Below are positions 47,166-55,503 of a stretch of 64,000 bases of DNA, piece by piece. Below the pieces are notes generated by a model. That model made no database searches, was not told the origin of the DNA, and saw only the letters and a list, made by a program, of their open reading frames with translations. Each line of letters opens with the position of its first letter. The first letter of the stretch is position 1. Made by a program: the position numbers and the translations under genes. This stretch comes from Streptococcus parasanguinis (lineage in GTDB: Bacteria > Bacillota > Bacilli > Lactobacillales > Streptococcaceae). The stretch is from NCBI RefSeq assembly GCF_019929185.1, contig NZ_JAHZPC010000002.1, positions 186,001 to 250,000 of the forward strand. The letters are read 5' to 3'.

Positions 47166-47233
47166 CATCTGAACTAATTAAAAAAGTTTTGGAAAAAACA
47201 AGTTGTTTTGAGTTTTTTTAATCATTTTCAGAG

Positions 47234-47364
47234 ACTTTCCGCCGTGAGAAAAGTGCCTGAAACAATTAAGTTTCAAGCACTCGGAATAATTGAGACCTTA
47301 GGCTCAATTATTAGTCATGGAACTTCGAAGAAGTTCGCTGACGTCCGTTCTCACCTAAGGAAAG
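47234..47364 (+). repeat. B element, copy 3
   Basis: Closing stem CTTTCC with GGAAAG and GTGAG with CTCAC. Arm 2 is GTGCCTGAAAC/GTTTCAAGCAC with one mismatch (47253-47280), arm 3 AATAATTGAG/CTCAATTATT (47285-47312), arm 4 GAACTTC/GAAGTTC (47320-47336). It lies between convergent ald and phoH and is followed by a plus-strand hairpin at 47393-47424. Confidence 0.85.
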
Positions 47365-47392
47365 GCTAGAAGATGATTTTATCGTCAATTTA

Positions 47393-47424
47393 AGGCAAAG
47401 ATCCTCTGATCTTTGCCTTTTTAT
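47393..47424 (+). terminator. Hairpin after B copy 3, overlapping the phoH stop
   Basis: AGGCAAAGATC pairs with GATCTTTGCCT, followed by TTTT on the plus strand. It also abuts the phoH stop (TTA at 47421-47423), so it may serve both directions. Confidence 0.7.
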
Positions 47425-48419
47425 TCTGCTTCTTCTTCCACATCCGGTTTTTCTTTGAGCACTGGATTTGGTATTGGCTCGTAGGCCCGGATAATCTCTG
47501 CTACTACCGGATGTCGAACGACATCCTTGGCAGAGAAATGCACAAAGTCAATTTGAGAAATGTTCTTCAATTTCTCCTGAGCATCAATCAATCCGGATTT
47601 CACATTTCGCGGAAGGTCGATCTGGCTGGTATCCCCATTAACAATCATCTTGGAATTAAAACCAAGACGGGTCAAAAACATCTTCATCTGCATGATGGTG
47701 GTATTTTGCGCTTCATCGAGAATGACAAAGGCATCATCCAAGGTCCGGCCCCGCATATAAGCTAAGGGAGCTATCTCGATAATCTCGCGCTCCATCATCC
47801 GAGTTGTTTGGTCCTTGCCCAAGATTTGATAGAGGGCATCATAGACCGGACGGAGATAAGGGTCTACTTTTTCTTTGAGATCTCCTGGAAGGAAACCAAG
47901 GCTTTCTCCGGCTTCCACAGCTGGACGAGTCAAAATGATTCGCTTAACCTGACCACGCTTGAGAGCGGTCACGGCCAAGGTCACAGCTAGGAAGGTTTTC
48001 CCAGTCCCCGCTGGTCCGATTCCAAAGGTGACATCATGATTTTTGACACTATCGACATAAATCTTTTGACCCAGCGTTTTAACCCGAATGGGCTTGCCGT
48101 AACTATCCTTGATAATCTCTTCTTCATAGAGAGCGATGAACTTATCCAATTCCCCATTTCTCACCATGGTAATGGCGGTCACCACATCTGGCGTTCCAAT
48201 GGTCATGCCACGGTTGACGAGGACCAAGAGAGCCTGGATGACCTGACGAACCTGCTCGCAGCTTTCTTCTTCCCCAATGATTTGGACGATTTCTGTCCGG
48301 GCGTGAATAGTTACCCCAAATTCTTGCTCCATCAAACGGAGATGGCGTTCGTTGGATCCAAACAAATGAAAGAGATCGTCTGGATGTGTTAATGTAATTT
48401 CAACTGAATGTTCTTGCAA
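47421..48419 (-). CDS. phoH: PhoH family protein (PhoL/YbeZ-like)
   Basis: A 332-residue P-loop ATPase. Walker A is GIGPAGTGKTFLAV (about 136-149) and Walker B AFVILDEAQNTT. The N-terminal R3H/KH-like part precedes it. The family is linked to RNA metabolism with YbeY. A TTG start at 48419 is accepted because AGAGAGG lies nine bases upstream and homologues start M-x-EHSV. It follows yozE in the phoH-yozE-cvfB-frr-pyrH neighbourhood. Confidence 0.9.
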   Translation of the reverse strand: MQEHSVEITLTHPDDLFHLFGSNERHLRLMEQEFGVTIHARTEIVQIIGEEESCEQVRQVIQALLVLVNRGMTIGTPDVVTAITMVRNGELDKFIALYEEEIIKDSYGKPIRVKTLGQKIYVDSVKNHDVTFGIGPAGTGKTFLAVTLAVTALKRGQVKRIILTRPAVEAGESLGFLPGDLKEKVDPYLRPVYDALYQILGKDQTTRMMEREIIEIAPLAYMRGRTLDDAFVILDEAQNTTIMQMKMFLTRLGFNSKMIVNGDTSQIDLPRNVKSGLIDAQEKLKNISQIDFVHFSAKDVVRHPVVAEIIRAYEPIPNPVLKEKPDVEEEAE

Positions 48420-48498
48420 ATAAAGAACCTCTCTACCTGTGTTTTTCTATTATTATAACAAAGAGGCCGAGAAAAAACCATCCTCGACCTGTCCTTTT

Positions 48499-48714
48499 CT
48501 AGTGGGCTTGGTATTCTTCCCAAATCGCATCAAAATCGCCAAGATTAAAGGAAAAGCTGGCATGCTCTTCTAGATAGCGGCTGACTTCGTCGAAGTCATC
48601 TGTATGCTTGGGAAAAGCGGACTCATGAAATGCAAGATCCGCTAGTATGGCCTTAGGAGCATTGCTTTTAGGATTGCGCTCCGTCATCAGCCAAGTATAA
48701 AACGATTTACGCAT
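48499..48714 (-). CDS. YozE/UPF0346 family protein
   Basis: A 71-residue small acidic protein starting [20 protein letters not shown], a hallmark of UPF0346. The function is unknown. It lies 10 bases after cvfB on the same strand, so it is part of that unit. Confidence 0.9.
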   Translation of the reverse strand: MRKSFYTWLMTERNPKSNAPKAILADLAFHESAFPKHTDDFDEVSRYLEEHASFSFNLGDFDAIWEEYQAH

Positions 48715-48724
48715 ACGTCTCCTC

Positions 48725-49579
48725 TTAGATCAATTCTGTTCCAAACTGGTCTTGCTTGATTTTTTTGGCCTTCATCAGCCCACCCAAAGCCTTTTTGAAC
48801 TGCCCTTTTGAAATCCCAAAAGTTGCCTTGATCTCTTCTGGCGATGACTTATCATTCAAGGTCATAAAGCCTCCATTAGCTTCCAAATAGGTCAAAATCA
48901 TTTGGGCATCGTTTTCCAACATTTCAAAGGAGCGTGGCTTCAGCGACAAGTTCAAGGTCCGATCTACCTCACGGAATCCAATAACCCGGGCATCTAGGAC
49001 TTGTCCCAAGCGTGGTTCTGCATAGCGCTCACTTGGATGGATAAAGCCCAGCATATTGTTCTCTGGGAGATAGACAAAAGTCCCAGACAATTTCAAGCGG
49101 TAGACAATGGCTGGCCAGTTTTGGTTTTGCATATTGTTGTAAGCTGGACGAGCCAAACGCTGGAAATCTTCCTGATAGGCCAAGATCCCCCAAATACGAT
49201 CTTTCTTATCAACTTCTAAGCGAATATAGAGACGATCGCCCTTTTTAGGCCATAGATCTTTGATCTCCGGTAGGATATCTAGTGAGACAACAATCTGCTT
49301 ATCTGGAAGTCCTGTATCCACGAAGACTCCCAAATCCTTGCGCACTTCCGTGACCGTTCCCCAGCCAAAGCTTTCTTGAGTCGCAGTGACTTCAAGCGTC
49401 GTGAGTCGGAGCTTTTGCTTCATATCTGTATAGGCAAAGCCCTTGACACTTTCTCCGACTTGGTGTGGTCCTTCTGCTTTATCAAGCGCGTAGGTCTGGC
49501 CATCTTTTTGAACAAAATAGAAGTGATCATTTTCATCGATGACCATTCCCATGATGTAGCTTGCTAGATTCGTATTCAT
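48725..49579 (-). CDS. cvfB: CvfB family S1 RNA-binding protein
   Basis: A 284-residue protein with tandem S1-like domains (about 1-65, 65-135 and 145-215) and a C-terminal winged helix (about 225-284) containing [17 protein letters not shown]. Family members bind RNA and affect virulence gene expression in staphylococci. AAAGGAAAC precedes the ATG. It is followed by yozE at 10 bases. Confidence 0.9.
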   Translation of the reverse strand: MNTNLASYIMGMVIDENDHFYFVQKDGQTYALDKAEGPHQVGESVKGFAYTDMKQKLRLTTLEVTATQESFGWGTVTEVRKDLGVFVDTGLPDKQIVVSLDILPEIKDLWPKKGDRLYIRLEVDKKDRIWGILAYQEDFQRLARPAYNNMQNQNWPAIVYRLKLSGTFVYLPENNMLGFIHPSERYAEPRLGQVLDARVIGFREVDRTLNLSLKPRSFEMLENDAQMILTYLEANGGFMTLNDKSSPEEIKATFGISKGQFKKALGGLMKAKKIKQDQFGTELI

Positions 49580-49620
49580 GTTTCCTTCTTTCCTCTTGCC
49601 TCTTCACAAGAATAATGGAA

Positions 49621-49647
49621 ATAAAACCCAGCCAGCAGTGCCAACTG
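49621..49647 (-). terminator. frr terminator
   Basis: On the minus strand CAGTTGGC-ACT-GCTGGCTG (three wobble pairs) is followed by GGTTTTAT, 32 bases after the frr stop. Confidence 0.6.
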
Positions 49648-49678
49648 AGTCTTTCTTTCCTGTAGTGGTTGGGATGGA

Positions 49679-50236
49679 TTAAACTTCCATCAATTCTTTT
49701 TCTTTGTGAGCTGTCATTTCATCTACATGCTTGACAGCGTCATCCGTAACTTTTTGGATCTCTTTTTCAAGACCTTTCAATTCATCTTCTGTGATTTCTT
49801 TTGCTTTTTCTTGTTTCTTCGCTTCATCCATAGCATCGCGACGGATGTTACGGATCGCTACTTTAGCATTTTCACCCACTTTTTTCACTTCTTTTGCCAA
49901 GTCACGACGAGTTTCTTCTGTCAAAGCTGGGATAACCAAGCGGATAACAGATCCATCGTTGGCTGGAGTGATACCAAGGTCAGAAGCATTGATGCTGTGC
50001 TCGATGTCTTTCAAAGATGATTTATCAAATGGTGTGATCAACAAGACACGCGCTTCTGGAATAGTGATAGATGCCAATTGGTTCAAAGGAGTCTCTACTC
50101 CGTAGTATTCTACGAAAATACGATCCAAAAGACTTGCATTTGCACGTCCAGCACGGATGCTACCAAATTCACGTCCCAAACTTTGGTGAGACTGGGTCAT
50201 TCTTTCTTTTGCTTTTTCTACGATTGGGTTTGCCAT
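49679..50236 (-). CDS. frr: Ribosome recycling factor
   Basis: Splits post-termination ribosomes with EF-G. The 185-residue protein shows normal length and family motifs, including [11 protein letters not shown] and the basic [20 protein letters not shown]. It lies 19 bases after pyrH, in the universal pyrH-frr pairing. Confidence 0.97.
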   Translation of the reverse strand: MANPIVEKAKERMTQSHQSLGREFGSIRAGRANASLLDRIFVEYYGVETPLNQLASITIPEARVLLITPFDKSSLKDIEHSINASDLGITPANDGSVIRLVIPALTEETRRDLAKEVKKVGENAKVAIRNIRRDAMDEAKKQEKAKEITEDELKGLEKEIQKVTDDAVKHVDEMTAHKEKELMEV

Positions 50237-50255
50237 AATCTTCCTCTATTTTCTA

Positions 50256-50987
50256 TTATTTTTCTACGTTATTCGATACGGTTGTACCGATATTTTCACC
50301 AAAGACAACGCGTTTGATATTGCCTGGTTCATTCATATTAAAGACAACCAAGTCAATGTCGTTGTCCATGGAGAGAGTAGAGGCTGTTGAGTCCATGATG
50401 CGAAGACCTTTGTTGATCACATCACGGTGAGTCAATTCCTCAAATTTCACAGCTGAAGCATCTTTTTTCGGATCGGCATTGTAAACACCATCGACCCCAT
50501 TTTTGGCCATGAGAATGGCATCTGCTTCAATCTCAGCTGCACGAAGGGCTGCGGTCGTATCTGTTGAGAAGTAAGGAGAACCGATCCCTGCACCAAAGAT
50601 CACGATCCGATCTTTTTCAAGGTGACGAAGGGCACGACCACGGATATATGGTTCTGCAACTTGTTGCATAGCAATCGCAGTTTGAACACGGGTATCCACG
50701 CCAACTTGTTGAAGCGAATCAGCCATAACAAGAGCGTTCATGACAGTACCGAGCATACCTGTGTAGTCTGCTTGGACACGATCCATCCCTGCTTCAGCAG
50801 CAGGTTCTCCACGCCAAAGGTTTCCCCCTCCAATCACCAAGGCAATTTCAATTCCAAGCTCGTGAACTTCCTTGATTTCTTGGGCCATATTTTGGACAGT
50901 TTTGATATCGATTCCGACACCACGTTCGCCGGCAAGAGCCTCACCAGATAGCTTGATTAAGATACGTTTATACTTAGGTTCTACCAT
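50256..50987 (-). CDS. pyrH: UMP kinase
   Basis: Phosphorylates UMP to UDP in pyrimidine nucleotide synthesis. A 243-residue amino-acid-kinase-fold protein with [13 protein letters not shown] near the start, [10 protein letters not shown] and [17 protein letters not shown]. It is first of pyrH-frr, with AAAGGAGAGAG as ribosome binding site and a -10 like TAAAAT upstream (minus strand, near 51018). Confidence 0.97.
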   Translation of the reverse strand: MVEPKYKRILIKLSGEALAGERGVGIDIKTVQNMAQEIKEVHELGIEIALVIGGGNLWRGEPAAEAGMDRVQADYTGMLGTVMNALVMADSLQQVGVDTRVQTAIAMQQVAEPYIRGRALRHLEKDRIVIFGAGIGSPYFSTDTTAALRAAEIEADAILMAKNGVDGVYNADPKKDASAVKFEELTHRDVINKGLRIMDSTASTLSMDNDIDLVVFNMNEPGNIKRVVFGENIGTTVSNNVEK

Positions 50988-51115
50988 TTTCTCTCTCCTT
51001 TTTTGATCTGTATTATTTTACCATAAATTACGTTTTTTATATAGTCATATCCATCAAAATTTTCTTTTTTCCATCCGATTAGTTTTACCAACTGTAGCAA
51101 ATAAAAATGGCGTAC

Positions 51116-51142
51116 AAAAAAAGCTACCCGAAGGCAGCTTTT
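51116..51142 (-). terminator. rplKA terminator
   Basis: On the minus strand AAAGCTGCC-TTCG-GGTAGCTTT is followed by a T-run. Confidence 0.9.
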
Positions 51143-51150
51143 CATTTCAA

Positions 51151-51840
51151 TTAAAGTGAGTTAACATCCACTTTGATACCAGGACCTTGAGTTGTAGTCA
51201 AAGTCAAGCTAGTTACGTAAGTACCTTTAGCTGTAGCTGGTTTTGCTTTTTGGATTGTGTCGTTGAAAGCTTTAAAGTTTTCAACCAATTTAGTATCATC
51301 GAATGAAACTTTACCGATGATCGCTTGAACGATACCTGCTTTATCAGCACGGTAAGTGATTTTACCACCTTTAGACTCTTCAACTGCTTTCGCAACATCC
51401 ATTGTTACTGTACCAGTTTTAGGGTTTGGCATCAAGTTACGAGGTCCAAGGACACGTCCAAGACGTCCAACAAGAGCCATCATGTCAGGTGTAGCGATAA
51501 CTACGTCGAAGTCCAACCAACCATCGTTGATTTTCGCAACAAGGTCATCTTCACCTACGAAGTCTGCACCAGCAGCTTTTGCTTCTTCAGCTTTTGCACC
51601 ACGTGCAAATACAAGTACGCGAGCTGTTTTACCAGTTCCGTTTGGCAATACCATTGCACCACGGATTTGTTGGTCAGCTTTTTTCACGTCGATGTTCAAG
51701 TTGTATGCAACTTCTACAGTTGCGTCAAATTTTGCAAAGTTAGTTTCTTTTGCAAGAGCTACAGCTTCTTCTACGCTGTAGACTTTTGTGCTGTCGATTT
51801 TTTCAAGAGCAGCACGAAGTTGTTTGCTTTTTTTAGCCAT
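51151..51840 (-). CDS. rplA: 50S ribosomal protein L1
   Basis: Binds the L1 stalk of 23S rRNA and, in many bacteria, represses its own operon. The 229-residue protein shows the L1 signature [20 protein letters not shown]. It lies 97 bases after rplK on the same strand. The gene has low synonymous diversity, typical of highly expressed genes. Confidence 0.98.
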   Translation of the reverse strand: MAKKSKQLRAALEKIDSTKVYSVEEAVALAKETNFAKFDATVEVAYNLNIDVKKADQQIRGAMVLPNGTGKTARVLVFARGAKAEEAKAAGADFVGEDDLVAKINDGWLDFDVVIATPDMMALVGRLGRVLGPRNLMPNPKTGTVTMDVAKAVEESKGGKITYRADKAGIVQAIIGKVSFDDTKLVENFKAFNDTIQKAKPATAKGTYVTSLTLTTTQGPGIKVDVNSL

Positions 51841-51937
51841 TTTATCTTTCTCCTTGTAATGTGGTCATATCGATTTTCATCTCCCACGTCACTCGTCATT
51901 TGATCAAGTGTATTGCGGGCAAATAGGATTGTTACAA

Positions 51938-52363
51938 TTAGTCAGTAACAGTGAATCCCATAGAACGAGCAGTACCTTCGATCATACGCATTGCAGACTC
52001 AATGTTTGCAGCGTTCAAATCTGGCATCTTAGTTTCAGCGATTTGTTGTACTTGTGCACGAGTTACAGTTGCAACTTTCGTTTTGTTCGGTGTACCTGAA
52101 CCTTTTTCAACACCTGCAGCTTTTTTCAAAAGAACAGCAGCTGGTGGTGTTTTTGTAACGAAATCGAATGATTTGTCTTCATAAACAGTGATGACAACTG
52201 GGATGATCATACCAGCTTGATCAGCTGTACGAGCGTTAAACTCTTTAGTGAATCCCATGATGTTGATACCTGCTTGACCAAGCGCTGGACCAACCGGTGG
52301 AGCTGGAGTAGCTTTACCAGCAGGGATTTGCAATTTTACAAGTTTTTCGACTTTTTTAGCCAT
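51938..52363 (-). CDS. rplK: 50S ribosomal protein L11
   Basis: Part of the GTPase-associated centre. The 141-residue protein shows the N-terminal [20 protein letters not shown] and the C-terminal rRNA-binding domain. It is first of rplKA, with AAAGGAGGA at correct spacing and a structured leader that may be the L1 operator. Confidence 0.98.
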   Translation of the reverse strand: MAKKVEKLVKLQIPAGKATPAPPVGPALGQAGINIMGFTKEFNARTADQAGMIIPVVITVYEDKSFDFVTKTPPAAVLLKKAAGVEKGSGTPNKTKVATVTRAQVQQIAETKMPDLNAANIESAMRMIEGTARSMGFTVTD

Positions 52364-52378
52364 TTCTTAAATCCTCCT

Positions 52379-52419
52379 TTGTGGTTTTGGCGGTAATTAC
52401 AGATTTTTACCTCCCACAA
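52379..52419 (-). promoter_or_regulatory. Structured rplKA leader, possible L1 operator
   Basis: On the minus strand TTGTGG...CCACAA encloses GGTAA...TTACC with an asymmetric internal loop. This resembles an L1-binding mimic of 23S rRNA. The ribosome binding site (AAAGGAGG) follows immediately, so folding could control access. The match is by eye only. Confidence 0.5.
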
Positions 52420-52442
52420 GTATGCTTTGTGCATACCTTTCT

Positions 52443-52470
52443 ATTATACACGATTTCTCATTTTTTGCAA
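52443..52470 (-). promoter_or_regulatory. rplKA promoter
   Basis: On the minus strand: -35 TTGCAA (52465-52470), 16-base spacer, -10 TATAAT (52443-52448). Confidence 0.8.
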
Positions 52471-52523
52471 GAAAAAATTAAAATATAGTAAACTTTTTTT
52501 TCGTTTTATGATAGAATGAAGCT

Positions 52524-52868
52524 ATGTTAATCAAAGTTGCTTCTGTATTATTTATTTTTTTAACGCTGATTCTGAGCGGCATCATTGTTCACCTCTTTAA
52601 ACTCCAAAAAAGAGGATGGCGATCCACAGATATTGCCTTTCCTTTATTTGCCCTAGAGTACTACCTGATCTCAGACAGCGCCTTTTATCACAGCCTCTTA
52701 CCGCTGCTAGCTTTAAGCCTTTCGATTTTAGCCTTGGGGCTAACGATTTATTTCTTAAAAAAGAAAAAAAGCTTTTATTATCCGAAATTTATCAAATACT
52801 TCTGGCGCGCTGGATTTCTGGTGACCTTCTTGCTCTATCTGATCCTAACCGCTAGTTTGTTTATCTAA
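52524..52868 (+). CDS. DUF3397 family membrane protein
   Basis: A 114-residue integral membrane protein with four hydrophobic segments (about 3-25, 36-52, 58-78, 90-113), matching the DUF3397 profile of small lactobacillales proteins. Function is unknown. It runs divergent from rplKA and is closed by a strong terminator. Confidence 0.75.
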   Translation: MLIKVASVLFIFLTLILSGIIVHLFKLQKRGWRSTDIAFPLFALEYYLISDSAFYHSLLPLLALSLSILALGLTIYFLKKKKSFYYPKFIKYFWRAGFLVTFLLYLILTASLFI

Positions 52869-52873
52869 TGCTC

Positions 52874-52917
52874 AAAAAGATACCATCTTCCTTCATCTCA
52901 AGGTGGTATCTTTTTTT
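52874..52917 (+). terminator. DUF3397 gene terminator
   Basis: AAAGATACC...GGTATCTTT arms with an inner CTT/AAG pairing, followed by a T-run. Confidence 0.9.
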
Positions 52918-52919
52918 GA

Positions 52920-52957
52920 CAAAATACGTTGATTTGAATGAACTAGGACGTATTTGC
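52920..52957 (-). terminator. Probable terminator of the ABC exporter at 52963
   Basis: On the minus strand AAATACGT and ACGTATTT arms are followed by TTGTC. The loop is about 18 bases, so it is a moderate candidate. Confidence 0.45.
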
Positions 52958-52962
52958 CTTTG

Positions 52963-54549
52963 TTAATGATTCATTTTTACAATTTTATGGTCGATAATTT
53001 GATAAATAGAATCATAATCTTCTTCTTGGTATTTATGAGCTATTTCTATCAAGGTACACTTTTGATGAGCCAATATTTTTCGAATTTCTCTTGCATTTAT
53101 TTCATCCAAAGCTGCTGTCACCTCATCGGCTAATAAAATGGGTTTTGGTCGGAGAATACACCGTGCGATTTCTAGTTTCATCATTTGTCCTCCAGATAAA
53201 TTCTGTGGATCTACTTGGTACTCTAAATCGCCAGCCAATTCATCCCAAAGATGAACAGCTTCTAAAGCTTTTTGAAGTTGGTCATCTGAAAACTCCTGAA
53301 ATAGGGTCAAATTTTCTTTTACAGTCCCCTTGAATAGATAGGGTTTTTGATGGATTAAATTGACCATGTCATAAGAAGGACAGTAAGATTTCCCTTTTCC
53401 ACCTATCAATTCGATTTTTCCACCAAACTCATTATCTTCTCCACATAATAAGTGAAACAGGGAAGTTTTACCACTGCCACTGGCACCCGTGAGCAGTACT
53501 TTCTGACAAGCAACAATCGTCAGGTTTGTATTTCTAAAGATCAAATGATCTCCAAATGTCTTCGTTAAATCATCGATCTGAATACTGAGCTTTTCTGCCA
53601 AAGGTTCTAAGATGGTTGTCGTCTCATTTACTTCAGGCATTTTCAAAATCGACACAACTTTCTTTTTGACGACCGTTGATCCTTGCAAATTAGAGGTCAT
53701 TTCTAATAATTGTTGCAAAGGTGAGATTAGATTCATAGAAGCCGTCATCATTGCGATGAGTGTTGTCAGAGACAGGGTCGTAGAAGGAAGAAGCAATAAA
53801 CCCGTTAACAAGGGGGCAATCAGTCCTAATCCTTTTAAAGGACCCGTCCAAAACATGACTAAATTGTGTGTTGTATAGTAGGTATATTGTTGATGCTCCG
53901 TTTCACTAATTTCTTTCAGAACATGTTGAGAAAATTCAGTTCCGGCTTGATTGCTTTGGATGGTTTGAATTCCTTTGCTGAAATCGGTGATACTTGATAA
54001 ACTTTTCTTTCTTGCCTTACTTAGCTCTTCCCCACGTTTTTGTAGGAGTTTGTTAAATACAAACTGAGGAATGATCATCAAGAAACCACCTATTGTAAAG
54101 AGAAAACCAATAAAAAAGTTCTGCATGATGAGATAGACTATAGATGCTAGAATGGATAAGCCAAATACTGGATAAATGAGCATAGGAGTCAAAAATTCTT
54201 GCCAAAACATCGGAATATCCTGTGTTAAAAATGAGTTTAACTCTGCCTCTGTATACTCTAATTTTTTTAGATGAAAGTAGGTTAAAGTTTTCTCTGAGAT
54301 CAATATGTTGAATTCTTTGATGATCGATCGAACTAGAAGATTATCGATATACATACATGCATAGATCAATACAAATAGAGCAATTCCTCCTATACCAAAG
54401 ACAAGTAAAGCGCCCTTATCTCGCGGATTAATCTCACCTGCAAACTGAATAATAAGCGATAACAAAAGTCCTTGAAGTGAATACAAGACAGCAAATAGAA
54501 CATATAACATCAATTTCCATTTAGATAAACTTTTTAGAATGACTTGCAT
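52963..54549 (-). CDS. ABC exporter (fused membrane and ATPase domains), Rgg-linked
   Basis: A 528-residue half-exporter: about six membrane helices in residues 13-290, then an ATPase domain with Walker A GASGSGKTS, signature LSGGQMMKLEIARCIL and Walker B ILLADEVTAALD. It is shorter than typical MsbA-like exporters and lacks a peptidase domain. It is AT-rich relative to the flanking core genes. Divergence from an Rgg-like regulator suggests peptide or bacteriocin export under that regulator; the substrate is unknown and no peptide gene is visible. Confidence 0.85.
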   Translation of the reverse strand: MQVILKSLSKWKLMLYVLFAVLYSLQGLLLSLIIQFAGEINPRDKGALLVFGIGGIALFVLIYACMYIDNLLVRSIIKEFNILISEKTLTYFHLKKLEYTEAELNSFLTQDIPMFWQEFLTPMLIYPVFGLSILASIVYLIMQNFFIGFLFTIGGFLMIIPQFVFNKLLQKRGEELSKARKKSLSSITDFSKGIQTIQSNQAGTEFSQHVLKEISETEHQQYTYYTTHNLVMFWTGPLKGLGLIAPLLTGLLLLPSTTLSLTTLIAMMTASMNLISPLQQLLEMTSNLQGSTVVKKKVVSILKMPEVNETTTILEPLAEKLSIQIDDLTKTFGDHLIFRNTNLTIVACQKVLLTGASGSGKTSLFHLLCGEDNEFGGKIELIGGKGKSYCPSYDMVNLIHQKPYLFKGTVKENLTLFQEFSDDQLQKALEAVHLWDELAGDLEYQVDPQNLSGGQMMKLEIARCILRPKPILLADEVTAALDEINAREIRKILAHQKCTLIEIAHKYQEEDYDSIYQIIDHKIVKMNH

Positions 54550-54579
54550 CTTATTTTTCTCCTTTCCCTTTTTATAGAT

Positions 54580-54610
54580 ATAGTATATAATATAAAAAAA
54601 TAGTATATAA
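54580..54610. promoter_or_regulatory. Direct repeats between the ABC exporter and Rgg-like genes
   Basis: ATAGTATATAA occurs at 54580-54590 and exactly again at 54600-54610, a 20-bp period (about two helical turns). The plus-strand TATAAT (54586-54591) for the regulator overlaps the first copy, and the complementary TATACT boxes could serve the exporter. A regulator bound here would control both genes. Confidence 0.55.
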
Positions 54611-54632
54611 AAAATTACGGAAATCCGAACAA

Positions 54633-55481
54633 ATGGACATTAGAGAAAAATTTAAATTGATTCGAAAACAAAGAAAAATCTCCTTAAGAGAACTTGGGAA
54701 TATCGCTGGTTCTGCTTCGAGTATTTCTGATTTTGAAAATGGGAAAACCAATCTATCCAATGATATATTGCTTCAATTATTGGGGTACATGATTGTGGAG
54801 ATTAATGAGATCTTTGATTGGAGTGATTTCCATAGTGCTGAGTTTTTAACCTTGAAAAAACGAATGGATGAAGCAATGGAAAACTCGGATTGGCCATCAC
54901 TTCTTCAAATAAAAAATGATTTGCAAGAATTAGCGATCTCAAAGCATCAATACATTTACCACATCCTCTCCCTCGTTTTAGAGATTATCATTGCAGAAAA
55001 ACAGCACAAAACCGTTTCACAGCAGGCAATAAATGAACTGACGGATTACTTTTTTTCATTAGATTATTGGACCAATCTTGACATTGGGTTAATGGGAAGT
55101 GTGGTCTCCTATTTCACAACTGAGGCTATTGTTCTCTTTACGGATACAATTTTGGAAAATACACCGGACAAACTTAAGAACAATCTAGATCGAATCAAAA
55201 TTGATACGATTTTAAATTTAGTATCTGTCTTAATCAGTAGAAAAGAAAAAAGTGCTAGCAAACAACTGCTAACACTTCTATTTGAAAAACATTTCCCTAA
55301 CTATTTTGCATTTCAAGAATTATACTTACTAGAATTAAAGGCTATCTATCAAAGTATTTGGGAAGATCCAAAGCAAGGGAGATCTCTCCATAATGATGTG
55401 ATCCATTCGGTTTCATTGTTGCTTTCAAAATCCGAAGCACAAGAATGGGATGCCTATTTTCTAGAACTAACTGAACAGTAA
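54633..55481 (+). CDS. Rgg/GadR/MutR family transcriptional regulator
   Basis: A 282-residue regulator. The N-terminal XRE helix-turn-helix (about 7-60) includes KISLRELGNIAGSASSISDFE, and a C-terminal helical repeat domain typical of Rgg proteins follows (about 75-280). Members sense short hydrophobic peptides in streptococci. No short hydrophobic peptide gene is seen beside it. The start lacks a good Shine-Dalgarno (only AATCCGAAC precedes the ATG). Neighbouring gene composition is AT-rich. Confidence 0.88.
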   Translation: MDIREKFKLIRKQRKISLRELGNIAGSASSISDFENGKTNLSNDILLQLLGYMIVEINEIFDWSDFHSAEFLTLKKRMDEAMENSDWPSLLQIKNDLQELAISKHQYIYHILSLVLEIIIAEKQHKTVSQQAINELTDYFFSLDYWTNLDIGLMGSVVSYFTTEAIVLFTDTILENTPDKLKNNLDRIKIDTILNLVSVLISRKEKSASKQLLTLLFEKHFPNYFAFQELYLLELKAIYQSIWEDPKQGRSLHNDVIHSVSLLLSKSEAQEWDAYFLELTEQ

Positions 55482-55503
55482 GAATATCGTCATCCAATCG
55501 AAA

